From Helicoverpa zea (lineage: Eukaryota > Arthropoda > Insecta > Lepidoptera > Noctuidae), in NCBI RefSeq assembly GCF_022581195.2, contig NC_061475.1:8866001-8930000 (forward strand): a DNA stretch of 64,000 nt. The letters run 5' to 3'. The translations under genes were made by a program, and so were the position numbers. Positions 29,606 through 41,400 of this stretch are shown one piece after another (positions within the stretch are counted from its first letter, which is position 1; every line of letters starts with the position of its first letter). The notes beneath the pieces are model-generated. The model ran no database searches. It was not told the origin of the DNA and saw nothing but the letters and a program-made list of their open reading frames with translations.

Positions 29606-31025
29606 TCGGGTAGTATGCTTCTATTGATAAAGTCTACGATTTGGGCTAGTTTTTTAGAAGTTTTTTGTTTTGGTATGTAAGGTCGGTCGGTAGGATTTAT
29701 ATCACGAAACCTGTCAAGTGCGTTTTTAAACTGATCACTAATGTTTTCAATTTCGTGGGTATTGGGTAACTGATTTTGGTGAGACTCTGGTTCGAGATTC
29801 TGAGTAAGGGTTAGACTTGTTTGAATTAGTGAATGTAAAGATGTGTTGTGTAGTGACTGTGACTGTATGTCTTCTATATCTTCTGACTGTGCTATGTGTT
29901 GTGATTGTACTGGAGGATTTTCGGTGTTGTATACATTAATAGCTTCCGCTACTTCATTTCGTATTTCGTCTAGCCTGTGATCTGGTATCATTTTATTATT
30001 AATTATCACGCGGAGTTGGTCAGAAATTCTCTGTTCTGATACTCCGTTTAATTCCGGGTGTTCTGTTATAACTGCTTGATGAAGGGGCTGACGATAAGCT
30101 GATCTATTTTGTTCTATTTCAGTTATTTTGTAGTAGTTTCTAATTATTGATTCATTTTGTTGTGTGGTCCATCTTCGTCTCTGCCCACTGGGTTGTTGAG
30201 TGTTAGTGTGTGTTTGTGTATTTGGTTCTGTGTGGTTTTGATGTAAATAGATGGTGACTTCGTCTTTTATTTGGTCTAGTATTTCTTGTGACAGTAATTT
30301 ATTTCTTATAATAGCCCTGCATTGGTCGCCTAGTCTTTGTCTAGACGCTTGCATATAAGGGAATTTCAGAGAGAATTCAGCGTGAAGCTGTTGAAGATAA
30401 ATGTTATTAGTTTTTAGTTTGGTAGCTATTAAGTACGTGCGCCAGATGAATTTATTCATTTCTTCTGACCACCGTTTTCGCGCACGGTTTGTGCCTGGGG
30501 CGGGTGCAGGTTCAGTGGCGAGTGCCTCCTGCACAACATCCTCAGGCGTAGGCGTATCAGATGATACATGTTGTTGAAGGACTGTATTTTCGTTTAAACT
30601 AATTGTGGAAGGGGAAGACGATAGTGAAGGGACATAAGAAGCGGTGCTTGGACTGAATGGTTCTATTGGGCTATTTATCCTATCTACTTCTTCATCGGCT
30701 GTAGCATATTGAATGGTGGGAGTCCGCCTGCTCAACTCCTCACCACTGACGGATCGCATGCTGAGACACCCAGCGTCAGCTCCAGGTGTGCCCCGGCGAT
30801 CGCCCCCGGGCAGCGGCCCTATACGTTTCTTTTTAGATCTGGTTTCCATATTGGAGGGGTTGGTTTGGGACCGTTTGTTGGAAGGGTTCGTCAAGGTGTT
30901 ATATAGCGACTTTTAAGTTTGTACCTCCTGGCCTTATTCCAGGGTTGGGTCTAGGTGTTACGACCTCTATATTAAATGCTCATGCCTCCTCTAAGCCCCC
31001 CCACCACGTCAAGGTGGCCCCACGG
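29606..31025 (-). pseudogene. R4/Dong-like retrotransposon X, 5' half
   Basis: The frame to 30894 encodes the N-terminal ~430 residues of the X protein. It holds two tandem Myb/trihelix-like DNA-binding segments (RKRWSEEMNKFIWRTYLIAT and RRRWTTQQNESIIRNYYKIT), each followed by a basic SRQRLGDQCRAIIRNKLL- or SEQRISDQLRVIINNKMI-type helix. X thus has two such repeats, whereas Y has one. The coding match stops at ILPEY where the TAA run and element Y begin, and continues at about 23090 in the 3' half. The 5' UTR (30895-31025) starts in a C-run/G-run hairpin next to (TTA)n. Confidence 0.82.
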
Positions 31026-31052
31026 GGGGGTTATTATTATTATTATTAACAA
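31026..31052. repeat. (TTA)n tract at the 5' edge of element X
   Basis: TTATTATTATTATTATTA lies between the 5' end of X and the resumed left arm of the foldback element. With 20085-20104 it marks the two sides of X's insertion into the (TTA)n tail of RT1. Confidence 0.8.
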
Positions 31053-31565
31053 GTCGTCTAGGTACACGTATAAATTTTTATTATTAGTTAAAAGTCTCGT
31101 TTTTGCGGATTTGTGTGTGTTTTGTGCCTTTTTGCATAACTAGATAAATGTAGATGTTTTTTAAGTATTCTGCACAAAAAAATGAAGAGTAATATTTTTG
31201 AGAAAATGGCTAGGTACTAAAAAGTACTTGCTGTTCGCTATAATTTGCTCTGTGATTTGTACAGTTTTATGGTTTGTTATTATGAAGTGATTCATCTTCT
31301 ATCCAAAAACATACAAAAATCCACAAAAACGAGACTTTTGACTAATAATAAAAATTTATACGTGTACCTAAACGACTGATTTTGAAATTCGATTATCTTG
31401 AAACGGGTTAACTTTTGCCCAGTGTATCCCATGGTCAAATTTGTCCGTATTGACCTATACTATCACCTCATGAAAGGATGCGGTCTACTTACAAGTAACC
31501 CTGTATAAATAAATGTTTCTTTCTTTCGTCTATGCTATAAAAAAGCTTTCGATCATGAGAATCCT

Positions 31566-31961
31566 GGGCCCCGATTCTCCTAAGTTAATAATGTCAAAAT
31601 CGAATAGAAATCGAATCGCAATATGATCGTAATAACAGTTTTAACCATATCGGGCATTCTGCTACTAATAAAAGACCAATCGTATTCGATTGACATTTGA
31701 TTGGTGTGCGATTGGTCTGCTATTTTGATGATTTTGGTCTATACGGTAGTTTGCTGTACAATCATTTTGCAATCGTAAATCATTTGCAGACAAAATGATT
31801 CATTATTGAATGACAGAAAGGATAAAAAGGCTTATTTCAAAGAAAAAATAGCGGAATGCCACATACGCTTCAATCGTAATCGAGTCGGGATTGGATCTCA
31901 GTCGAATCGAGTCGAACGTCAATCGAAGGTCGCTTAAGTAAAATTAGGAGAATCGGGCCCC
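31566..31961. mobile_element. MITE with GGGCCCCGATTCTCCTAA termini, copy 2 (inverted)
   Basis: This ~396-bp near-identical copy of 4171-4555 is in reverse orientation. It begins GGGCCCCGATTCTCCTAAGT and ends TTAGGAGAATCGGGCCCC. Small differences (a few substitutions and indels) show it is an independent insertion. Confidence 0.85.
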
Positions 31962-34227
31962 TGACGAAAATATCAGTCTGTTTGAAATAAAGTAAGCTTG
32001 ATTCTCCTGCCTCTATCCCAATTTTTTTCCACCCATAACATTAGGAAATGGTGAAAGGTTTTGGGGTACTGTGATTTTTACTGAACGCAACTCATAGTAA
32101 CTTGCTGGCGTTTTACGGACTTATGTAAAATGCGCCCATGCAAACAGCCTAATCTCAGACATAAATCGCAAACGGAACGTTTTCAACCGACTTCAAGACA
32201 AAGTAGGAGGGTTCTTTTGTTACCCCGAGTTTTGAAAAATAATTTATTTATATTATCGCAGTTAGGTCCCGTTGTTATCGGTTTCGGATCGGATGATGGA
32301 AACCCTGAAGAATTGAGGGCAACTTTTGAAAATTGTGGTACTAGTGAAATAAAATCTAAGGGATTCCACATCGGTACACAGCAGTAGTCGAAGTCGTAGA
32401 AGCATTACATAGTCCTTCTAAATGAACTTTTTCAGTCGAAAAAAATCTGATAAAATATGGAAAAGAAAACTCCAATAATGAATTGGTAAATATCTTTATT
32501 CATAGATTTTATACCATTATCTATCTACAAAAAATAACGTGAGCAAATTAATTCTACGATTTAAACTAAAAATCTTTAGTTATTCATTCACAGTAAAACA
32601 TTTTGAATTTGTTTTGCTATTTCATTTTTTTAGCAAAACTCAAGTTTGTACCACAAGTTACAATAATTAGGAATACGAAATTAAACCATTATTAATTATA
32701 ATAAAAATCTATTTACAGTAAAATAAGGAACTCTAAAAACATGTTATTATCAGTCAAATCGGAAAATGGTGATCAAAACAAATTACATTACACTTGGAAG
32801 CAAAAAAATCCACTCAGCTAAAAGCAATATTTTTTGTGGCTTAAATTGCTTTATTGAAATTAATTGAAAGAGAATTAAACTGTTTACTTTTCAGCAATGA
32901 CTCAGTTATTATTTACAGCAGTCATCCAAAGAATAACCACTGAAATAGATAGGTAACTTCTTGTGAGTGAGCTGAATTCTTATAAAAACCAAAAGAAAGA
33001 GAGAGCAGACAGAGAGGAGTCTTTTTAATCTTGTTCTTACTTAAAAACCTGAACCTGAATTCATCTTTTTCTCTGCTACCCCATTATTTTCGTTGTTTAG
33101 TCTATTACAAACCAATGGAACGAGAAAATCAGTCGGTCCATTTTATTTCCCGATAACACATTTAAGGTCGGTTCACACCAAGTAACAAATCTCTCTCAAT
33201 GCAAAACCCGAGATTTCCCATACTTCTTCACAAGGCACAAAAATCTAATCACAAATTCTGGAGTTTCTACTGAGACTCCATAAAATGAACCTACTCTCAA
33301 TCAGTCGACTATTTTTGGTGTGAACCATCCCAGTTACCTTGTTAGGCACTAAAAGTATAATAGGTAAATTAAAAATAAGTGGAAAACGTGGCAAACTAAA
33401 ATATATATTAAACAAATATATACAACTATAGTTCGGCCATTCAGAGAATGCGTTCCTGACACGTCGCGATTGAACTGACGACGTAATAACATTCATTGAT
33501 TATTGATATAATAATGTTGTTTTAATGCTCCTCAATTGTTAAAACGGTAAACAACCAGCAAAAATATTTTTATCGTAACTGCAACGCCATTGCAAAGTTA
33601 CGTCGTCAGTTCAATCGCGACGTGTCAGGAACGCATTCTCTGAATGGCCGAACTATAATATTGAGCAGGTTTTGCTGCATTTTTGGAACCATACACCGAA
33701 ACAAAATAAAATTAAGTAAACATTGACAACATGTAGTGATAATTTCATAGACATCAATTATGGAGAGCAGTGTAATTATAAATTACGCGACATTTAAGGC
33801 AATCTTAATATTATCAGAATAAATTACAATTTCAGAGTCTATTGTTATATATTTCTATTGTTTGTGTACACATACATTGAACATTATAGAATATTTTACG
33901 TAAAACATAACATCTTAGCAAAACTCATTAGACCAGCTATTACTATTTACAACATCATTGATAAACACTTTGTAATATAGTTCAGTTCAGTGAAACAAAA
34001 TCATACACAGTCCATTGTCAATCACTCCATCCCTTATATTCGAAACTATAAAATCGTCCAGATAAATCAGTCTTCAACCTTCATTTGTGCCACAAAATAT
34101 GGAACATCTCCACACCTTTGACAGTGAAATTCTCTTCAATTTTAACCATTCTGGTAGTTTTTGTGTAGGCTTATATACTCAATAGGATCAGAGCCATACC
34201 GACATTTTGTGGCAATACTTTGTTCCC
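31962..34227. other. Gene-poor interval downstream of Atg13
   Basis: At about 32178-32450 there is a dispersed repeat starting TTTTCAACCGACTTCAAGAC, whose end motif (GAAGTCGGTT) recurs near 49805. A Tc1/mariner-type MITE lies at 33429-33655. The 3' UTR of Atg13 extends into this interval from 34227 for an unknown distance. No other gene is apparent. Confidence 0.6.
33429..33655. mobile_element. 227-bp MITE with ~58-bp perfect inverted repeats, TA target
   Basis: The left arm begins TAGTTCGGCCATTCAGAGAA and the right arm ends in its exact complement. The arms remain complementary inward through ACGTCGTCAGTTCAATCGCG (about 58 bp). TA dinucleotides flank both ends, as in Tc1/mariner elements. 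The loop is AT-rich and non-coding. The lack of divergence between the arms suggests a young element. Confidence 0.85.
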
Positions 34228-35481
34228 TCAATTCCCACTCCATTCGGCCGATCTACACATATCAGCAAGCAACTCATCAAATTCCAGCACAGAGTTCTCA
34301 TACAACTCCAGATCTTTTGACAAATCCTCGCTGGCCAGTTCCATCTCCTTCACCGATTCGGGACTTCTCGACTTCGATCGGACAAGATCGTCGGCTAATT
34401 TCAAATGTGGAGCGTTGAAGAAGTCCTTGTAAAACTCCGCAAGCTCTCTGATTGGGTGGTGATCAGCGAAAGGAAAGTGAAGAAGTTTCAATGGTGGTTC
34501 GTTCTCATTTCTGAACCCTGAGAACTTTTTTGGCGGCATTTCTAAAGATGTCGGACTTTTGGATAACGTCGTGATATCTAGCTCTTGAGTACTTTTGAGC
34601 TCTATAGGGCTAGTCCTGAGTGGAGTTTTTGGTCGTTTCCTACCTTTGGGTACAGGGATCTTAGTGAAAAAGTCGTCAAATGCTTGCTTTATGACGTTTT
34701 CATCGACAAAGGCAGCTAAACGTAAGGGCCTATTCAAATCAACGGGACCAAAAGGCTTAGGTTCCTTTTTTGGATCCTTCTTTTTTTTCGACTCGAAAAT
34801 TACGTGTTTTGGACTTAGTTCGAAGTGGTCGCTCTTTAGTAAGAGCAATTTGTTTTTCTCCGTTCTATTTGGAGATATGGAAAAGTTGGTTCTGTATGAA
34901 ACTGAGAAGCATATAGCTCCTAAAGGAGTCTTCAGCATCCCAGCCTGTATTTTCTTAACAGATTCACCTAAAGCTTTCATTTTTGGTTCTCCATTGTAAA
35001 CTCTATAGAATATTGTAAAAGACTCTGTTCTCTGTTTCCTCGACAAATGATATGCGGGAGTTATTCTCGTGACTGTGATTAGAGACTTCAATAAGATCCC
35101 CATACGGAAATATACTGTGTTCATTGCTTTCAACGAGGTGTCAAATTGAGTCTCGTCTAATTCCAGAGTCCATAATTCGAGTACCATTTCATCTCCATCT
35201 TCAGTTTGTACAGATATTTCGACGTGTAGCTGTGAGCGGATGGTCTCAAGAACTCTATCAGAAGGAAGAGCATTCTTAGTTGCTTGGTTGACCTCAGGAG
35301 TGTCTGGTATTTGGAGGTTGAACCAATCTGTATCTGACGATTGCGGTTTACTATTCGGTTCTATTTTAACCCCTTTCCTTGATTCTACTATAACCTGAAC
35401 ACCTTTATACGCTAAGAATTTGGTGAACTTTGTGAATTCGTTTTTGTCGCTTATGTTTGAGAATGCTGCGTCGGGCGCCAT
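34228..35481 (-). CDS. Atg13: Autophagy-related protein 13, intronless
   Basis: This is the regulatory subunit of the ULK1/Atg1 kinase complex that starts autophagosome formation. The 417-codon single exon contains the HORMA-domain landmarks of animal ATG13 near the N-terminus: FLAYKGVQVIVESRKG, DWFNLQIPD, RVTPAY-type RITPAYHLSRKQ, FYRVYNGEP and TPLGAICFSVSYRTN. The middle is basic and disordered. The conserved C-terminal segment is ELAEFYKDFFNAPHLKLADD and LYENSVLEFDELLADMC. The start codon has a good context (CACAATGG) and lies 11 nt after the stop codon of CIAO2A/galla-1 on the same strand, so both may share a transcript. The protein is shorter than the human one (roughly 500 residues) because the disordered middle is reduced. 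Confidence 0.93.
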   Translation of the reverse strand: MAPDAAFSNISDKNEFTKFTKFLAYKGVQVIVESRKGVKIEPNSKPQSSDTDWFNLQIPDTPEVNQATKNALPSDRVLETIRSQLHVEISVQTEDGDEMVLELWTLELDETQFDTSLKAMNTVYFRMGILLKSLITVTRITPAYHLSRKQRTESFTIFYRVYNGEPKMKALGESVKKIQAGMLKTPLGAICFSVSYRTNFSISPNRTEKNKLLLLKSDHFELSPKHVIFESKKKKDPKKEPKPFGPVDLNRPLRLAAFVDENVIKQAFDDFFTKIPVPKGRKRPKTPLRTSPIELKSTQELDITTLSKSPTSLEMPPKKFSGFRNENEPPLKLLHFPFADHHPIRELAEFYKDFFNAPHLKLADDLVRSKSRSPESVKEMELASEDLSKDLELYENSVLEFDELLADMCRSAEWSGN

Positions 35482-35492
35482 TGTGCTAGTAT

Positions 35493-38400
35493 TTATTCCT
35501 CGTCAGCGATGCAGTTTTCAACGAGATTCCTCAAGTTCGGATTCTCCATTGCGGCGGCGATCCTTTCTTTGTCGTTGATTTGTTTGTTGACTGTAACAAG
35601 AGAAATTATGATGTTATTAACAATACATAGTACAAACCATTCCAGCGATAAGACTTATCCTAAGACTAGAAATAAATTTATTACCGATGACATGAAAATA
35701 AAAGCACCGTCTATCGTTGTTCCAACAAAAATGAGCTTCTTAATTTTTTTATACAAAACTGTAGGTGCTCATATTAGGTATATGTAAAAGAAAAAAATAA
35801 GAGTAAACAATGATCTAACCCTTTTATCAAAACAGTTGTACAGAGCAGTTATCAGTGCATTCTTTGCTAATTTATGACGTTACATAACTGCAAACACTGC
35901 GGTCCTAGGCTGCAGCGTGAAGGTTACTGTCTAATTATAAATAGACTGAGAGCCGTCTAGACCGGTTTAAGTTCAAACATATGTTTAACAAACCGGATTT
36001 AACCAGAGATTCGAGATGTAACACAGAAGTAAATAGTTACTTTTTTTTTACCAACTTAAAAAATCATCAAATGACCCCTCCCGCTGTGGGTTAGCAGTGG
36101 TGAGGGAGTGTCAAACTCTTACTGGCTAAAAACCGTCGTGTTCCGTCGTAGACCTTTTATGTACCAGGGCCGCGGTAACTATTTCGAACAATCCCGCAGC
36201 AAGTAAATAGTCACTTGAGTAAACTTCATGACGGAATCTCTTTTTGGATGTTACTAGATAATAAAGTTAATGCTAGTCATCCTTCCTAATTGCTAATGAC
36301 GTAGTATTTAAACGGCTTTACAAGTAATTGTTTTCAAAAATAACTTTACATAATATAGATCTGACATTGGCCCAAATTCTTGGAGGTCATCGAAGAATGA
36401 TTATAGCTACTGATAGTATCTTGTTTTTCTTCTCTAAAGTACTACGTGGTCTAGCTTATATGGAGCAAGAGTAGAAATGTTTAAAACTGTAGTAAGATAG
36501 CATACAATCTGACCCTTGAACTGGGAAATCATCAAGATGTGATATAAATAGAAAGATTAGAGGTCAACCACATGCAGTTGTCACTATCTGCCGTTGCAGA
36601 CCTAATTATCATCTCTAAGCAACAACAACATCTAGAATATTTCGCATTATGCAAATCAGCTTGTCTTGTTTATCGGACATTTGCTTATCTAAGTCATAAG
36701 TCATTATAAATTATCTAAACAAGTATTTTGGAAAGTCAATTGAGCTTGTACTTATTATCTGGAGAAAATGAACAATGGACGGGTAATATTATGATGCTAT
36801 GCTTTGTGTAAATATTGATAGATTTCGGAGAATAGCTGCAAGGATTACGAAGATTATTGTTACTTTAAGATTACCCGCAGATGTTACTAAGGATAAAATA
36901 TCAATAGAAAAGATAGTTTGAATTGAATTGTTAAGATAAGCTGTCGCCCGCGACTCGTAGGTAAAGATATGAGCAAGCAACTATTAGATATGGGAGCAGC
37001 TTCTAAATTCACAACTGCAGAACTTACAAATAAGAAAATATAAATATTTATGAATGTTTGGGTTATCAACCAAACCCGATATGGGCGAATGACCTGTAAA
37101 AGTAGAATAATTCGGTGGAAAAAACCGAAAGTGACGAAGGCAAACAGAATCGTCCAGACTCGTCCACTTATATATTTCTGTATCAATATGTATCTTGTTT
37201 CAATAACCTTGTTATGTTCGGTATCAAAGTGAAGATATTACAGCACTCTATAAATATTTGTCCAACACTATCTGTTATCTGGCACTTAGATAATTTCAAT
37301 AACAATGTGCACGAAAAACAAAGAGTGTACCCATGTTTTTTATGTATCAAGAATTGAGATTCTAAATGATACACACTATAATCCATTAAATCATTACAAT
37401 AAAAATGTATTTAAATTAAGTGCATGTACTCAATTTTTTTGCAACAAAGTGTAATCATATATTTATCATTTTTAAAAGTATGATTAGTAGGTATTCTTTA
37501 GAACCTCATATTTATCATGACTATCTAACAGGACTATTAGAATTATGATCAGTAATTCATACTTAGTTTGAATACATAATTTTGTATGTAGAGGCCAATA
37601 GTACCCTATGAGTAATCCAAAATTGTAAATATCTGATATTGCAAGCTGTTACAACAAATATGAAATCTAGAACAGTGTTGTTTACAATATTTTTTGCATA
37701 CATGAATTTTGTCACATATGATAAGCAATATGATGAAATAATTTATTGTTCTTAAGAATTTGATGCGTCAGTAAATTCAATTTGCTGCATGTGCATTGCA
37801 CAATATTTGAGAGCCCAATTTCTATAATCTGTAATTTTTTGTTTGTTTCTAACTTTAGTCTGAAGGCTCCGAAATTACTAAAATGATTTGAAAAATTATG
37901 TCACTGTTGGAAAGAGACACTTTTTCCGAGTAACATTTTATATATATGGCTATATTTTATCCCTGTAAGTGCAGTATTTCCCACGGGACGCGGGTGATAC
38001 CGCAGGAAAACAGCTAATTTGACATGACATAGAAGCTTAGTACTTCTACTATCACATTTTATTAGTTTGTGGCTTTGATGTTTATACATTACCGTTCTCA
38101 GTTTAAGAGATTACAACAATGTTACTTCATAAATTAGCATTAATAATACCTCTTAGGAAAGTTGAGCATTTTTATAATAAATAACTGTTACTAGCTAGAT
38201 AAATAAGTTCAATAAAGTCATTTGCATGTAAGTATTATTAAATCTGAGCTTTGTAATAGTTATATCAGCTCAATTGTTTGTCTGCTACTATTGAAAGAAG
38301 TAATAATAGTTAAGTTATGAAAGATTTATTAAACAATTGTTTTATTTTAATGAAGCTTTGCCATGAAACAAAAATCCTATACATAAATTGCTGCTAATAT

Positions 38401-41400
38401 AATAAGGAAGTTTGTGTGCAACTTAATCATGCTTTAGCTGAATGGCTGAATTAAATGATCTATGACTGACACATAAATATTTATTAGTAATATAAGAAAA
38501 TAAGTCACGCCAGTCATTATATATTGATTGCCATCCAGATTAACACATTTTTTTTTTTTTTTTTTTTTTTTTTTTCCTTTTGCAATCATGCGATCAGTCT
38601 TCTGACTATAAGCAGATAAGGTGAAGTTTAAGTGGCGGGTAGGTCACTACTCCCAGTAGAGCAGGACCTTTCTTTTATTTAGTAAACTAAATGTCGAAGA
38701 TATCTCGCCGCTTTTTTAGCCGACGAATGGTCTCAGGTATTGTAAGCTGCCCCGCAAGTTGGTTTGGGTGCTTCTGAAGTCTAATTTTGTAACTGGCAGC
38801 ATGAAGATTCACTTCCTCTTTCACCATCGGTATGCCCAGTACTTCGTGAACATCTGACATTCTGCTAAACCAGGGTGCATTTGATATTTGTTTTAAGATG
38901 TAGTTTTGCACCCTTTGTATGATCATCTTATTGGAGTCGCTGGCGGCTCCCCATAGTTGTATCCCATATGTCCATATGGGCTTGAGAATTGATTTATAGA
39001 TCAAGAGCTTGTTATCTACAGCCAGTTTAGAGTTCCTGCCTAGTAACCAATGTAGGTCCCTGTATTTGGATTTTATCTCCTCTCTTTTTGTCTGGATGTG
39101 TTTATGCCATGTGAGTTTGCGGTCTAGATGCATCCCCAGGTATTTAACTGTTGTGTGGTGTGGTAGTTGCATTCCATTTAAAGTCACTGGAGCACAATTT
39201 TCCTTGCGCAGAGAGAATGTGACATGCACTGATTTAGACACACTTGCAGCAATTCTCCATTTTCCTAGCCATTTCTCCATCACATTTAGTTCCCTTTGGA
39301 GTATCTGCGAAGCTTGGATGGGACACTTGCTCGAAGTGAGTAAGGCTGTGTCATCGGCGAATGTTGCAATTGTAACCCCAGAGCCCTGTGGTAAATCCGA
39401 TGTGTAGAGAGTGTACAGAACTGGTCCCAGCACTGACCCCTGTGGCACTCCTGCAGATATATTGTAAAACTTTGAGGTACAATCGTTCTCTCGTACCTGG
39501 AAGAGTCTATTAGATAGGTACGACTTTAGAATGGCATAAAATGTGTGAGGTAATATGTTCTTTATTTTATAAAATAATCCCTTATGCCACACCCTATCAA
39601 AAGCCTGTTGGATATCAAGAAAAGCCGCTGAGCAGTATTCTCCCTTTTCAAACGACTTCCTCACTGTTTTGCATACTCTATGCACTTGTTCTATAGTGGC
39701 ATGTTCCTTCCGAAATCCAAACTGATGGTCAGGTATGACTGATTTTTCTGCAAGGGCAGTGGTGAGTCTGTGTAGCAAGCACTTTTCAAACATCTTAGAC
39801 ATAACCGGCAGTAAGCTGATTGGCCGGTACGATGTTACTTCGTGGACAGGTTTGCCGGGTTTATGTATCATTATAATTTGAGATACTTTCCAGAGTTCAG
39901 GGAAATAACCTACTCTTAACATTGCGTTGGCTAGAATGGTAATATAAACTATTCCTTTGCGAGGCAGTTCTTCCAAAACTTTTTTGTCGACTAGATCAAA
40001 TCCTGGGGCTTTGTTGTTATCCATCAACTTAATATATCTGTAGATCTCTCTAGGAGATATTGAATTTAGAGGTAGATCGAGTTGAAGGTCCTGATTTAAG
40101 ACAACGTCGATATCTGTCTCATCTGTGTTCGGATTTGCTTTATTTGGTTGGAAAACCTGACTGAGGTGACTCGCAAAAGTTTCCGCCTTACTTAGACTGG
40201 ATTTGGCCCAGCTGAGATCACTTTTTCGAAGTGGTGGCTTGTGGTAGAGTGGTCGTTTCAGATTTTTGGATGCTTTCCACAACGAGTAATTGGTTACTTT
40301 AGTAGCTGATAGGCCTTCCAGATATGTTTGCATCGCCATGTCGTTAGCTTCACATATGAGATGTTTAAGTTCGTGGATTGCTCTATTGAACGCTCTTTTG
40401 TCATCCGGATGTCTACTTGTGTGCCACACTCGTCTTAGTCTTCGTTTCTCCAGAATTTTGGCTCGTATGGTTTCCGAGTACACTTTACTTTGAGGTGGTC
40501 TTTCAGCTATCTCTGGCGTACACTTCCAACAACACTCCTGAATTCCGGCGGTAAGATTTTTTACTGCATTTTCAATATCATCCTCGGTTTTTAGGGATAT
40601 ATTAAGATCAAGCCGCTCGGTAAGCAACTCTCGAAAAGCATTCCAGTCAGTGCGCCTGTTGTATAATTTTAGGGTCCTTCCAATATTTAGAGCAGTTGTG
40701 CCAATAGTCAGAATAACCGGGACATGATTGGATGAGGCATCGAGGCATGTTTCGATCTGATGAAAGAGTCGAGACAATCCTTTTACTACGAAGAAGTCAA
40801 TAACGTCAGGTAGTTTGTTTGGATCACTTGGCCAGTTCGTGGGCTCTGCCGTCGAAATTGTTGTGAGGTTATTTTCATCCAAACTTTTCTTAAGCTCTCT
40901 TCCTCTGGTATTCGTGAGTCTAGACGCCCAGTGGATGTTTTTGGCATTCCAGTCTCCTCCAGCTATAAACCGTGTACCTAGATGGTCAAACAGTTCATCA
41001 TACTGCTCTTTTATGATTTTATGTTTAGGCGGGCAATATATGGCAGACACATTAAAAGTGCCATTACGATCTGCTATACCTATAGTAGCTGCTTGTATGT
41101 GCTCTTTTCTGAACTGTGGATGCTCTTGGTGTTGAATACATGATCGTACTATGATGGCTGCTCCAGCATGTCCAGTACCATCTGGGTGGTTAGTGGCATA
41201 TATATTATAGTTTTGTATCTTGATGCATGTTTTCGCGGTAAGGTGGGTTTCTGATACAAGTAGGATGTCTATGTTGTGGGTGTGGAGAAGTACTTCAACC
41301 TCATATTTATTTGGAGCTAGTCCATCTAGGTTCCAGGTAGCAATCTTTAATGATGTCATTTTGTTGACTTGGACAGTAGTGTTGTCATGAGACTAATAAG

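Larger units (their letters stand above)
18331..31503. mobile_element. Foldback DNA transposon (about 0.58 kb without insertions) expanded to 13 kb
   Basis: The ends are CAGAGTTACTGGTAAGTAGA (18331) and the reverse complement of CAGGGTTACTTGTAAGTAGA (ending 31503). They are flanked by TATA on both sides, compatible with a TA or TATA target duplication. The left arm is in three pieces (18331-18394, 19070-19126, 31053 to about 31125). Together they match the uninterrupted right arm (about 31308-31503) in inverted orientation. The pieces are separated by a 675-bp MITE and an 11.9-kb stack of retroelements. No transposase is visible, so superfamily and autonomous partner are unknown. Confidence 0.85.

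Noticed and set aside
32130..32387. 85-codon plus-strand frame
   Set aside because: It falls in a dispersed repeat with AACCGACTTC motifs. It has no conserved features, and an antisense frame overlaps it.
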